Shown one piece after another: positions 17,031 to 26,740 of a stretch of 64,000 bases of DNA; the first letter of the stretch is position 1, and each line of letters starts with the position of its first letter. Where the stretch lies: positions 1 through 64,000 of the forward strand of contig CAKOLO010000002.1 in assembly GCA_934096235.1 (NCBI GenBank). Direction: 5' to 3'. The position numbers were made by a program, and so were the translations under genes. The DNA is from an uncultured Bacilli bacterium. Its GTDB lineage: Bacteria; Bacillota_I; Bacilli_A; RF39; UBA660. The notes under the pieces were generated by a model. The model worked only from the letters and a program-made list of their open reading frames with translations. It had not been told where the DNA came from and did not search any database.

Positions 17031-17041
17031 TGAATCTTTTT
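17016..17041. terminator. Bidirectional terminator
   Basis: An 11-bp perfect stem, AAAAAGATTCA with TGAATCTTTTT, closes a GTGA loop. It ends the plus-strand radical SAM gene and the convergent rmuC gene, whose last codons overlap it. Confidence 0.85.
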
Positions 17042-18122
17042 AATTGTCTTCGTCTATTAATAGTTTTGAAGAATCTTCTAGTTTTACATTATTAATTGAA
17101 TCAAATCTTTTAGTTATTTTTTCAGTTGTTTTGTGTATGTTTTCAACGTCATTATTGACTGTTTGTATTGTTCTTGATAATTTATCCCAACGTTCTTTAT
17201 AACGTCCAAATTCTACTCCTAATCTATTTAATTCTTCATGTATGATTGATGTATATTTATCTCTTTCAAGTCCTTTTAATACTGCCTCTATGATAGTAAG
17301 TAAACTCATTAGTGTTGTTGGACTAGTTATCCACACTTTCTTACTAGCAGCATATCTAATAAGTGAAGTATGATATGCGTTTATTTCTGCGAATATTGCT
17401 TCTGCTGGTAAAAACATTATTGCTTGATCAGATGTTTCCCCTGAAATAATATATTTACTTGCAATAGCATCTATATGTTTTTTAACATCAGCATCAAATG
17501 CTTTAAATCTAAGTGCTCTTTCAGTATCACTGATTCCCTTTTCAACTAGTCTTCTATAATTTTCTAAAGGAAACTTTGAGTCTATACATATAGTTCCTAA
17601 AGGTTCAGGCCCAAACACTATCGCATCAGCTATAGTTGTATTTGATAAAGTATATTGTGTTCTATAAATTCTATCATTCTTTTCACCAAAGATAGATGCT
17701 AAGATATGATAAAGATTGACTTCTCCAAATATACCTCTACTCTTTTTATCAGTTAAAATACTTTCTAAAGATATTATTTCAGTACCTAAACCATCTATTT
17801 TCTTTTGAGCTTCATCTATTCTAGTTAGCCTGTTCATTACTTCATTAAATGTTCTATTAGTTTTATCAAAACCATCTTCTAACTTTTCATTTACTTTTTG
17901 ATTTATAAGATTTAATTTTCTTTCTATTCTATCATTTAATTCATTAAAGTCTTTATTTATATCATTAGAAAAATTATGTTTAAAGTCACCTATTTCTTTA
18001 ATAACGCTTATTTCTGTTCTAGAAAGTTTATCATTTAGTTCAGTGTTATCATTTTTTCTAGTTATTAAAATTATCAATAGAATTATAATTATTATTAAAA
18101 GTCCAATTATTAAGTATTCCAT
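17040..18122 (-). CDS. rmuC: DNA recombination protein RmuC homolog
   Basis: This 360-residue protein has an N-terminal membrane anchor (LIIGLLIIIIILLIILI), then a coiled coil of about 80 residues. The RmuC nuclease-like domain follows: RGIFGEVNLYHILASIFGEKN, CIDSKFPLENY and FLPAEAIFAEI. The family limits DNA inversions in E. coli; the mechanism is not settled. The GGTGATAAT site precedes the ATG, and an extended -10 box TGTTAAAAT is at 18138-18146. Confidence 0.9.
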   Translation of the reverse strand: MEYLIIGLLIIIIILLIILITRKNDNTELNDKLSRTEISVIKEIGDFKHNFSNDINKDFNELNDRIERKLNLINQKVNEKLEDGFDKTNRTFNEVMNRLTRIDEAQKKIDGLGTEIISLESILTDKKSRGIFGEVNLYHILASIFGEKNDRIYRTQYTLSNTTIADAIVFGPEPLGTICIDSKFPLENYRRLVEKGISDTERALRFKAFDADVKKHIDAIASKYIISGETSDQAIMFLPAEAIFAEINAYHTSLIRYAASKKVWITSPTTLMSLLTIIEAVLKGLERDKYTSIIHEELNRLGVEFGRYKERWDKLSRTIQTVNNDVENIHKTTEKITKRFDSINNVKLEDSSKLLIDEDN

Positions 18123-18149
18123 ATTATCACCAATAATATTTTAACATAA

Positions 18150-18719
18150 TTATTTTATTTTTAGTATTTTGTTTACTATTTTAGATAATACATATGTAAA
18201 TAAAAGTAATATTATTATTTTTATTAGAACTACTGGATTAGAAAAACTTTCTAATATAGATGTACCCACAAATCCACAATAGTATACCAGTGATATTTTA
18301 CCTATAATTGTTGCGATTAAGAATTTTTTAAAGTCCATATTTACTAAACCACATGCGATATTTACAAGAAATGCTGGTGTGAATGGAAGGGCTATTAAAA
18401 GAGTTAAATTTCCAAGACTAATATTTTTAAATACTTTTTTATATTTATTTATTGTTTCTTTATTTTCTGTTAGTATTTCAAATTTTTTGCCTAATCCTTT
18501 TTTAAATATAAAGTATGATATTACACAACCTATAATTGTGAATATCCATGATATTAAAAAGCCAAAAAAACTTCCGAATGCTAAAAAGTTAATGGTAATA
18601 AATAACATTAATGGAAGGATTGGTATAATTGATTCAAATATTATTATTAGTGCTCCTACTAGTACTCCAATTAAACCAGAATTTTCTATAAAATTAATTA
18701 TCTCATTTAAATAACTCAT
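18150..18719 (-). CDS. VTT/TVP38-type (DedA-related) membrane protein
   Basis: This 189-residue protein has about five membrane segments. A conserved loop with FGSFFGFLISWIFTIIGCVISYFIFKKGLG is followed by LPFTPAFLVNIACGLVNMDFKKFL, typical of the TVP38/TMEM64 (VTT) family of lipid-scramblase-like proteins. The specific substrate is unknown. Confidence 0.8.
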   Translation of the reverse strand: MSYLNEIINFIENSGLIGVLVGALIIIFESIIPILPLMLFITINFLAFGSFFGFLISWIFTIIGCVISYFIFKKGLGKKFEILTENKETINKYKKVFKNISLGNLTLLIALPFTPAFLVNIACGLVNMDFKKFLIATIIGKISLVYYCGFVGTSILESFSNPVVLIKIIILLLFTYVLSKIVNKILKIK

Positions 18720-18753
18720 AATTTATCACGAGATAATTATAATATATTTTATA

Positions 18754-18969
18754 TTATTTTTCTAGATAGAAGACTTTATAACCTAGTGATGATAATACCA
18801 TCGTTGCTCTTTTACTTAATTTTCCACTTTTACAATATAAGTAGTAATTTTCATTTTTATTAAGATACTGTCTATAATTATTAATTAATATATCGTATGG
18901 TATATTGATACTTCCTTGTATATGATTTTGTGAGTATGTGTATTTATCACTTACATCTATTATTTTCAT
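18754..18969 (-). CDS. Minimal rhodanese-domain protein
   Basis: This 71-residue protein has the core rhodanese elements: IIDVSDKYTYSQNHIQGSINIPYDIL, then YLYCKSGKLSKRATMVLSSLGYKVFYLE. The active-site Cys is in CKSG. It is shorter than the usual 100-residue single domain because the first strand and last helix are trimmed. It probably carries sulfane sulfur, but the target is unknown. The binding site is AGGTGATTAA. Confidence 0.8.
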   Translation of the reverse strand: MKIIDVSDKYTYSQNHIQGSINIPYDILINNYRQYLNKNENYYLYCKSGKLSKRATMVLSSLGYKVFYLEK

Positions 18970-18995
18970 TTAATCACCTGGTAAAATATATGCAT

Positions 18996-19024
18996 TAAAA
19001 AAGATGAATATTATTATTCATCTT
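18996..19024 (-). terminator. Terminator of the type IV secretion operon
   Basis: Arms AAGATGAATA and TATTCATCTT close a 4-base loop. A T-run follows on the minus strand, and the virD4-like stop codon lies in the loop. Confidence 0.85.
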
Positions 19025-21482
19025 CACTTCCAAAGAAATCATCAAAGAAATCTTCATCATTTGGTTTATTGTTTACTACAACACTATCTACATCAATATT
19101 TACTTTTGGTTTTTCAATATTTTCTATTGGTCCAACTGATACAGGTTCAGTTTTAACAGTTTCTGTATTAGTATGATTAAATGGACTAGTAAATCTTGGT
19201 ATTTCAGTAACTTCAGGTTCTTTAATAGGTTCTACTTCTTTATTTGATTCTTCAGGAACTTGTTCAAATTTAGTAACTGGTTCTTTAACATCATATTCAT
19301 CTTCTTCTATTTCATCTGGCATTGGAACTATGAATTTGTTAAAGTCTATATCAGAAATTTTTTCTTTCTTTTCTTCTTCATATATTGGAACTTCTTTTAT
19401 TGGTTCAACACTTGGTTCCTCAACTTTATGTCCAAAAATATCTCCTATTTCTTTTTCTAGTTCTTCTTCGCTTTTTTCTGCTAGTGGAACAGTATTTACT
19501 ACTGGTGTAGTTTCTACTTTTTCAGTATTATTTACTGATGAAGCTTGTTTTTCTCTTTCAGCTTGTGCTTTTTCTTCTGCTTCTTGTCTTTCTAACTCAG
19601 CGATTTTTTCATCTAATCTCTTAATATAATCATCCATTGATGTTGGCATTGGTGAAGGTGTTGAAGGTCTACTTCCACCCATCATCATTCCGGCTGGCAT
19701 ATATGGAGGCATTCCTCCTCCCATTACGCCCATTCCTGATGGCTCTCCTTGTTCACTCTTCATCTTAGTAACGTATCCCTTAAGATCAAAAACTTTTACA
19801 CCCTTTTTAGGTCTTTCAGTATATGACATTTGTTCATACTTTTTGCCCCAATCGATTTTGTAATCGTAAACTAACTTAGTTTTAAAAGGCATGCTTCTAA
19901 ATCTATTGATAATTACTTCCCCTTCTTTTAGAGCTTGTAGATCACTTACTGTAAATAATGGTCTAATTGGAGGAGCAGGTTTATCTTTTTCTGCTTTAGC
20001 TGGTTTTTGATCACCAAGTAATTTACTAATTTCTTCTAAGGCAGCTAACTCTGTACTCATGATATATACGAAGTTACCACAGTTACCTTTAATAGTTTCT
20101 GCTACATCCTTACCATATACTTTATTTAATTGTGAAAAGTTTTGAATAACGAAACTAAATCTAATATTTCTTGAACGAGATGCTGTAATCATTGTTTCAA
20201 CATCTTTTAATGCTGGCATATTAGCAAATTCATCAAGAATGAAGTTTGTTCTATATGGTAATTTTAGGTTTGGACATGTTTGTGCTACTGCGATAAGTGC
20301 TTCATATGCTTGTTTTACAAAAATTGTAGCTAGTGCATGGTATGTAGTTTTTTCATCATGTATTTTTAAGAATACCGCTGTTTTTTCTTTACCAATATCT
20401 CTTATATCAAAGTCACTATATGAAAGCATTTCTGATAATGCTTCTTGTGATGAGAATATTCTTGTCTTTGTTCTAAATGTTGACATGATACCACCACGAG
20501 TTTCATTTGGAGCATTAATACAAGATGCTGCTGCAATATATGCTGGGCTTAATTCACCTTTACTTTTAAAGTATTCTTTTATATATGTTGATGCACCTAT
20601 TCTATCTTCTCCTGTTTCTGCCATCATGTTTATACTATTGATATTAATTTCTGACTCAGTAGCATCATCAAATAGTCCTAATGATAATCCTGTAAAGAAG
20701 TTTGATGCAGTTTGTTCCCAGAATGGTTCTGCTTTATTATTTGGGTCAATTAAGATATTACTTGCTAAGTCTTGTAAAAGTTCATTAGCTTTATCAGCGT
20801 TACCTTCTTTATATATTCTATATGGATAACTAAATGGATTCCATGCAGCTCCTTCTTTTGGGTCACGGAAGTTGATTAATATAATTTTATATCCTTTTTC
20901 TTTAAGTAGGCTACCACAGTTTTCATATAACTCACCTTTAGGGTCAGTTACAATCATACTTTCTCCAGCTCTACCTAATATTTTGATTAATGGAAACATA
21001 AATGCTTGTGTTTTACCTGAACCAGAAGCACCCATAATTAATGAGTGTGGTTGTCCATTCGCATCTACCCATGCATCTTTTCCATCATTGATTACTGGAA
21101 TTCCACCTGCTTCATAGGTATCATCTTTTAAATGAACTTTTTTAATTCCATAATCTTTTTTCATATCTTTGTCTGACATTAATTTTGAGTAACCTTCACT
21201 TTTAGATTTCTTTTCTGTAGTTATACCAAATCCATCTTCTCTTTCAAAAAAGTAAGAAGAACATGCAGTAAATATACCTACTAAAGCTAAAATATAAAAT
21301 AATAATGTTGCAGTTATAAATTCACTTGTAAATGCAGGTAATGGATTTAATCCTCTAAATGTTCCATCTACTGCTACACTATTTAAATTTATAACGGCTA
21401 TAGCTACTAAATATAATAATACTAAACAAAATATTAAAAATATTACTATATCTTTTTTATCAGCTCTAAATTTTAGTTTCAT
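19014..21482 (-). CDS. VirD4/TraG-type coupling ATPase with long acidic tail
   Basis: This 822-residue protein has two N-terminal membrane helices (about 12-32 and 55-75), then a cytoplasmic ATPase. Walker A is GASGSGKT at 151-158, with SMIVTDPKGELYEN after it. Walker B is FILDEFANMP at about 414-423, followed by MITASRSRNIRFSFVIQNFSQL. Coupling proteins of this family feed substrates into type IV secretion channels. From about residue 590 on, the tail is Pro/Met/Gly-rich, then Glu/Pro-rich and disordered. It ends acidic (DEDFFDDFFGSEDE), an unusual extension that may bind substrates or partners. It is the last gene of the operon. Confidence 0.92.
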   Translation of the reverse strand: MKLKFRADKKDIVIFLIFCLVLLYLVAIAVINLNSVAVDGTFRGLNPLPAFTSEFITATLLFYILALVGIFTACSSYFFEREDGFGITTEKKSKSEGYSKLMSDKDMKKDYGIKKVHLKDDTYEAGGIPVINDGKDAWVDANGQPHSLIMGASGSGKTQAFMFPLIKILGRAGESMIVTDPKGELYENCGSLLKEKGYKIILINFRDPKEGAAWNPFSYPYRIYKEGNADKANELLQDLASNILIDPNNKAEPFWEQTASNFFTGLSLGLFDDATESEININSINMMAETGEDRIGASTYIKEYFKSKGELSPAYIAAASCINAPNETRGGIMSTFRTKTRIFSSQEALSEMLSYSDFDIRDIGKEKTAVFLKIHDEKTTYHALATIFVKQAYEALIAVAQTCPNLKLPYRTNFILDEFANMPALKDVETMITASRSRNIRFSFVIQNFSQLNKVYGKDVAETIKGNCGNFVYIMSTELAALEEISKLLGDQKPAKAEKDKPAPPIRPLFTVSDLQALKEGEVIINRFRSMPFKTKLVYDYKIDWGKKYEQMSYTERPKKGVKVFDLKGYVTKMKSEQGEPSGMGVMGGGMPPYMPAGMMMGGSRPSTPSPMPTSMDDYIKRLDEKIAELERQEAEEKAQAEREKQASSVNNTEKVETTPVVNTVPLAEKSEEELEKEIGDIFGHKVEEPSVEPIKEVPIYEEEKKEKISDIDFNKFIVPMPDEIEEDEYDVKEPVTKFEQVPEESNKEVEPIKEPEVTEIPRFTSPFNHTNTETVKTEPVSVGPIENIEKPKVNIDVDSVVVNNKPNDEDFFDDFFGSEDE

Positions 21483-21535
21483 TATTTCACCTCAATTAAT
21501 TACATTATACAATATAAAATAATTTTTTTCACTAA

Positions 21536-22342
21536 TTATTGCAAAGTTTTAATATCTATAACTTGATATTTAAAATATTTACCATTATTAAATATTTTAA
21601 AATTTATTCTTTTCTTTTTTGCTTCACCTTTAAGTCCATCTGTAACTATATTTGATGCTAAACTATAATTTTTATTTTCTAGTGCTGACTCAATATTCTT
21701 AACTTTTGTTTGTTTATCATCTTGGTTCTTGTCTTTGTATGAATATACATATGCATCTACTGTTATGACTTTATCTTTATATGTTAAGTTTTCTATACTA
21801 CTTATTATTGATTTACCATATTTTTTATTAATATTATCATAATAAATACAGTATCTATCTTGTTTTTTATAGATATGTTCAAAGTAATATTTAACTGAGT
21901 CTAAATATTCAGTAATATCTGTATTATATAAATCTTCAAAACTTGTTACTAATCTTTTTTCAGGTAAACAAAATACTCCATCTTCTTTATTATATTCTTT
22001 CATTGGTAATGTATTTTCTATAGTATAAAGTAATATATAATTTGTAAGCATATTTTCTAAATCTTTTTTGCTTGCATTTTTTGAGTCATAATCATCTATC
22101 ATTAATAATTTATTAAATGTTTTATCATTTTCTAATTGTTTAACTACTTTTTCATATTTAGTTTTATCTTTTATAACTTTTTCATTTATAATTATATCTT
22201 CGTAATCTGGAAAATATTTTTTATTTGATTCTTCATCTTGCTTCCTTAATGGAATAAAAAGGAGAAGCACTATGATGATTATTAATAATGCTCCTGATAA
22301 TATTATTATTGTTGGTTTATTTTCTCTTATTATATCTTGCAT
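21536..22342 (-). CDS. Bitopic membrane protein of the secretion operon, unknown
   Basis: This 268-residue protein has one N-terminal membrane helix (IIILSGALLIIIIVLLLFI), leaving about 235 residues outside. The exterior is helical, then ends in strands (VITVDAYVYSYKD and RINFKIFNNGKYFKYQVIDI). Topology and position are those of a VirB8/TcpC-like scaffold, but I see no sequence signature, so this is inference. It lies between the SpoIID-domain protein (14 bp) and virD4 (53 bp). Confidence 0.65.
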   Translation of the reverse strand: MQDIIRENKPTIIILSGALLIIIIVLLLFIPLRKQDEESNKKYFPDYEDIIINEKVIKDKTKYEKVVKQLENDKTFNKLLMIDDYDSKNASKKDLENMLTNYILLYTIENTLPMKEYNKEDGVFCLPEKRLVTSFEDLYNTDITEYLDSVKYYFEHIYKKQDRYCIYYDNINKKYGKSIISSIENLTYKDKVITVDAYVYSYKDKNQDDKQTKVKNIESALENKNYSLASNIVTDGLKGEAKKKRINFKIFNNGKYFKYQVIDIKTLQ

Positions 22343-22356
22343 AACCTCTCCTTTTA

Positions 22357-24912
22357 CTAGTCATTATTGCCTGTTGAATTACCATCATAACATTGTACTA
22401 GATCTGAATCTGTATATGTTGACTTTATAATTTCAACAAAGTTTGCTCCATTATTAGCCATATTTTTCCATTTATTTTGAGTAGTATTTACATAACCAGT
22501 TGATTTTATTTTATCACCTTTTATAACTAAATACTTTGATGCTTCATCATATAGTTCTGAGTATGCATTATATTCTTCTTGTGACATTGGTCCTTTATAG
22601 TATCCACCTGATGAGTTTGGACCAATTAAGAAACTTGTACATTTAAATGAACCACAACTTATATTAGCAGTTTTTGAGTGAGAACCTTTAGCTGGTGAAC
22701 TAAATACTTGGTCGCAGTTTCCACTTCTCATTGTTATTGTTGAACCTTTAGCATAATTATTTCTTCTATTAAGTGAATAACTAATTTCTGCGATCATTGC
22801 TGTTAGTGCATAGTTTTTGTTTTTATAATTATCTATTTCACCTTTAGTTACACCAATTATATAATCTTTAAAACCTACTGTTCCTAAAGTTGCTCCATCA
22901 CAATCTTTAACAGTTACATTAATATTACTTAAATCGGCAGTTAAATATGGTTTACAGTTAGCATTAGTTGTTACTTCTCCATTTGTATTTGGAACTATTC
23001 CTTCAATATAATTTCCATTTTCATCATATGTACCATTTTCTCCGTATGCTACACTGTCTAAATCTTTAGCAAGCAAAACTTCATTCATTTGTTTTTTCTT
23101 ATCCATTACTTCTTCAATTATTGTTTCTACTTCTTTTGGAGTAATAGCTTCATCATATTCTAAGTCAGTATTTGGATCTTCTATAGCTTGTTTAAATCCA
23201 GGGAAGACAAAGTATCCAAAGCCTTCTTTATAATCATAATTTATATTGTATGTAGATAAAGTACCTGATGATTTCATATATTTTACACCATTTTTAGGTG
23301 TGAATATGTCTTTTTCAGATGAACTTGTTTCTTCTATATGTTGAAAATAATGTGTTGTATCTACTAGTCCTGTGTAACCTCTATCATTGAAGAAATGCCA
23401 ACAATCATCTTTACCATCTACTCCTGATGGTATTTCAGCTAAATCAAACATAGCTTTTAGTTGTGAACCAGTATATTGTCCATTACATTCATCTGAACTT
23501 GCTGTGTATGAGTTATTCATATTAGAGTCATATACATATCCACTACCATATAAATTTGATGTTTGATTTACATTTAAAGCAATACTACTTCTATCTAACA
23601 TTTTCTTTGAACTAAATATATTAGTATCTATTGATCTTGTTAATCCAATATATCCTGGTACACTAAATTCTTGTCTATTATTTGGGTCACTTAATTCATC
23701 ATTCCATCTAATAAACATTTTCCATTTATCAGAACTGTAGTGATAATTTATAACTGAGCCAAATCTACATGCACCATGTTTATTTCCATATTGGTCTGTC
23801 CATGTACTCCATGTCCAGTAGGGATATACTTCTTCAAAAATTGTATTTTGAATTATTCTATCTACATCAGTTCTTTTTAACTTACCATCTTTTATTATAT
23901 TTAGTAATACTTGATAATGTTCTGCTGCTTCTGTATAATCAGCATTTTCTGCCGCAGATGATGTTTTATAATTTCTATAGTGTGCTTGTTGGTCGTATCC
24001 ATAGAAGATTGTTGATACAATTAATCCCATATCTAATTCAGTTTTAAATTTATCTTGATAATCATTTATAGTACCTCTTATATATCTTAAAAGAGCACAT
24101 TCACTACTAAATCTATCTCCTGTAAATATTGATGATATTTTATCCCACATTCTATATAAAGCATCATCAACCTTACATTTATCATCTGAATATAATACGT
24201 TTACTAATTCTTCCCAGCCTAATTCTACACATTTGTCACCATTATCTGGATCACATGCACATTTGGCTTCATCATAGTTTTTAACATCACAAGTTTCAGT
24301 TACATATCTATATTTTTTATCTGTATATAAACCATCCTTTTCTGATGTTTTGATGTCATCACTATCGTCATCTAATCCTTTTTCTGATACTCCAAAGAAT
24401 GAAGTGATTGATGAAGTTAAGTTATTAAATGCGAATGCAAAGAATGCAACTAAAAAAACTAATGATAAAAGTCCTAAAGCAGCTCCACCAACATATAGAT
24501 ATATTTTCATTTTTAATTTAAGTTTTGCTTTTGAAGCTAATGCTTTTTCTTCTGCTTTCTTTTTGGCAGCTGCTTCTGCTTTTTTCTTAGCTTCTTCTTT
24601 AGCTTTTTTTTGTTCTTCAGTAGATGGTTTACCTTCTTTATTATCTTTTTTGTTAGAAGAATTATCATTATTATCTTCTAGTCCATCTTTTTTTTCTAAT
24701 CCATTTTTTCCATTAGAACTATCATCATTATTATTTTGATTTTTTCTATTACCAATGTTATCTTCTAGATTATCTTTTTTTCTATTGTTGATAGCATCTA
24801 TATCTTTTTGTACTCTATTATCAGCGTATCTATCTATAAAACTATCCATTGTTTGAAGTGCACTAGGTCCTTGTCTTTGACCCATATTTTGATTTTCAAA
24901 TTCTTCGTCCAT
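22357..24912 (-). CDS. Type IV secretion membrane protein with extracellular SpoIID domain
   Basis: This 851-residue protein has a cytoplasmic N-terminus of about 135 residues (Asn/Asp-rich, then a Lys/Ala/Glu coiled coil), one membrane helix at about 137-165 and about 685 extracellular residues with many Cys. The C-terminal part from about 655 is a SpoIID-like domain. FKDYIIGVTKGEI (Glu about 692) matches the catalytic segment, and ALTAMIAEISYSLNRR matches the ALKAQAVAARTY region. The end, TTQNKWKNMANNGANFVEIIK, matches the SQWGA-MA-GA-EI-K ending. SpoIID cleaves glycan strands, so this is probably the wall-opening enzyme of the channel. The middle region (about 200-640) is not recognised. 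Confidence 0.8.
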   Translation of the reverse strand: MDEEFENQNMGQRQGPSALQTMDSFIDRYADNRVQKDIDAINNRKKDNLEDNIGNRKNQNNNDDSSNGKNGLEKKDGLEDNNDNSSNKKDNKEGKPSTEEQKKAKEEAKKKAEAAAKKKAEEKALASKAKLKLKMKIYLYVGGAALGLLSLVFLVAFFAFAFNNLTSSITSFFGVSEKGLDDDSDDIKTSEKDGLYTDKKYRYVTETCDVKNYDEAKCACDPDNGDKCVELGWEELVNVLYSDDKCKVDDALYRMWDKISSIFTGDRFSSECALLRYIRGTINDYQDKFKTELDMGLIVSTIFYGYDQQAHYRNYKTSSAAENADYTEAAEHYQVLLNIIKDGKLKRTDVDRIIQNTIFEEVYPYWTWSTWTDQYGNKHGACRFGSVINYHYSSDKWKMFIRWNDELSDPNNRQEFSVPGYIGLTRSIDTNIFSSKKMLDRSSIALNVNQTSNLYGSGYVYDSNMNNSYTASSDECNGQYTGSQLKAMFDLAEIPSGVDGKDDCWHFFNDRGYTGLVDTTHYFQHIEETSSSEKDIFTPKNGVKYMKSSGTLSTYNINYDYKEGFGYFVFPGFKQAIEDPNTDLEYDEAITPKEVETIIEEVMDKKKQMNEVLLAKDLDSVAYGENGTYDENGNYIEGIVPNTNGEVTTNANCKPYLTADLSNINVTVKDCDGATLGTVGFKDYIIGVTKGEIDNYKNKNYALTAMIAEISYSLNRRNNYAKGSTITMRSGNCDQVFSSPAKGSHSKTANISCGSFKCTSFLIGPNSSGGYYKGPMSQEEYNAYSELYDEASKYLVIKGDKIKSTGYVNTTQNKWKNMANNGANFVEIIKSTYTDSDLVQCYDGNSTGNND

Positions 24913-24949
24913 ACTTCACTTCCTTCTTTTTAAATAAGGAGGACTAATA

Positions 24950-26740
24950 TTATAGTCCTCCTCCAGAACCGAATGATTCTAATTCTTGTTGAGTAGCAAT
25001 TACATTAATACGCATTCTTCTGCTTCCACATACGAATAATGCTTGTCCTTGACTATATCTCTTAATTGAATCTTTTTCTTGATCGTTTAAATCTACTAGT
25101 TTTGCTAAGTCATCTACTGCTTGTTTTCTAAGTCCCATTACTAAGTAATAAGATGCATTATCGAAAATAGCTTTACCATGTATTACTACATTTGGTGCAG
25201 CAAAGTCTGTAGGTTGTTGTGTAATAATGATTGTTCCTGTATTGTATTTACGACTACGTCTTTGAATACGAGCAAGGAATTCAGCACCTAATGTATTTTG
25301 ATCTGCAAGTAACATATGTGCTTCATCAACCATTAATATTGTATTTATTTCTCTATCTAATGTAAGACCCCATGCATATTTTAATATATTGAAGAATAAT
25401 GCGTTTCTGATATTATTATCAGCGTTCATTAATTCACGAATATTAAATACTATGAAATCCGCATCTGTATCGATTGTTGTCTTACCAGTGAAATAATATC
25501 TTAATTCTCTAGTAAGTGGTCTAATCTTTAACTCAAGTTTTTCCATTACTTCTCTTTCACGAGTATGTTCTGTCATTGAAAGTAATCTTCCTTTGATAGT
25601 AGCATACACATCATCGAATGTTGGATAATCATGAGCTCCTATTTTTGTAAAATCTGTATTGTAATCTATTTTATAACGTCTATATGTATCTTGTACTACT
25701 TCACTAAACATTGTTAATGTGTCTTCTTCAATGTCTGGACTATAGTATTTCATAAATGCTTTTAGTGTTTGAAGAGTACGAGTAAGAATTGCATAACCAA
25801 GCCCTTCTTGCATTTCATCTTCATCAGCATCAAGTACTACTTCAAGTGGGTTTATCATACCGAAATCTCCACCTTTACCTAAGTCAATGAAGTCTCCACC
25901 ATATAGTTTAGTCATATCTTCAAGTTCACCTTCAGGGTCTATTGCTATAATTTTATGACCATTTCTGATGTTACTTCTTAAAAGTACCTTTGCAGCTGTT
26001 GATTTACCTGAACCAGATGTACCAAGTATAATCATATTTGCATTATTTCTATTAAATTCTTTTTTAGTTTGATATAAGAATTGATTAAATAGAATTACAC
26101 CACCTGAATAATCAACTCCAAGTAAGCATGAAAGTCCTGGGTCTTTAATACTATCGAATACATATGGATACATTGCTGCCATTGTAACTGATGGTATTGG
26201 TGTTCCAACTCTTTCTTCTATATCAGTTGCTTCAAATATTGGAAGCATACTCTTAAGTATCTTTTCTTGTTCAAATCTTAAAACTAATCCTTTCATTCCC
26301 ATCGCATCTAAGTAGTTCTTAACTTGAACTTTTTTATTTTCCAATTCTTCATGAGAATCTGCTGAAATCATTACATGCATTTGGAAATCAAATATTCTTG
26401 CTTGAGTAGCTGTTAGCATTTGAATAAAGTTTTCAATACTTTCATAATCTTGTCTAATTTGTTCTTGCATTGTTCTATCATGTTCATCTTGATATCTTGC
26501 TTTCATATCAGCAATTTCTTTATTTAACATCTTTGATAAAACTGAGAATGCAATTGGTATATGTTTAATACATATTTTAATACCTGATAACTGTGTTAAG
26601 TTTGCTAAGTATCCTTCTTGTATAGCTTTAGGATAACTTATTATTGTTAATATAGCACAATATTTATCACTTATTATTATTTCTGATGGTTTGAATTCTA
26701 AGCTCTTAGGAGCTAATTGACTTTTAAAACTTACGCTCAT
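24950..26740 (-). CDS. VirB4/TraE-type ATPase, C-terminal part
   Basis: This 596-residue protein has the last part of the VirB4 N-terminal domain (about 1-210), then the ATPase core. Walker A GTSGSGKS is at 240-247, with KIIAIDPEGELEDM after it. Walker B is ILMVDEAHMLL, followed by LARIQRRSRKYNTGTIIITQQPTDF. VirB4 powers assembly and transport in type IV secretion. Its ATG overlaps the TGA of the preceding gene (ATGA), and that gene encodes the missing N-terminus, so VirB4 is made as two chains. Confidence 0.92.
   Translation of the reverse strand: MSVSFKSQLAPKSLEFKPSEIIISDKYCAILTIISYPKAIQEGYLANLTQLSGIKICIKHIPIAFSVLSKMLNKEIADMKARYQDEHDRTMQEQIRQDYESIENFIQMLTATQARIFDFQMHVMISADSHEELENKKVQVKNYLDAMGMKGLVLRFEQEKILKSMLPIFEATDIEERVGTPIPSVTMAAMYPYVFDSIKDPGLSCLLGVDYSGGVILFNQFLYQTKKEFNRNNANMIILGTSGSGKSTAAKVLLRSNIRNGHKIIAIDPEGELEDMTKLYGGDFIDLGKGGDFGMINPLEVVLDADEDEMQEGLGYAILTRTLQTLKAFMKYYSPDIEEDTLTMFSEVVQDTYRRYKIDYNTDFTKIGAHDYPTFDDVYATIKGRLLSMTEHTREREVMEKLELKIRPLTRELRYYFTGKTTIDTDADFIVFNIRELMNADNNIRNALFFNILKYAWGLTLDREINTILMVDEAHMLLADQNTLGAEFLARIQRRSRKYNTGTIIITQQPTDFAAPNVVIHGKAIFDNASYYLVMGLRKQAVDDLAKLVDLNDQEKDSIKRYSQGQALFVCGSRRMRINVIATQQELESFGSGGGL

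Noticed and set aside
20239..20829. Plus-strand open frame opposite the virD4-like gene
   Set aside because: It overlaps conserved ATPase motifs on the other strand and lacks a binding site; it is a shadow frame.
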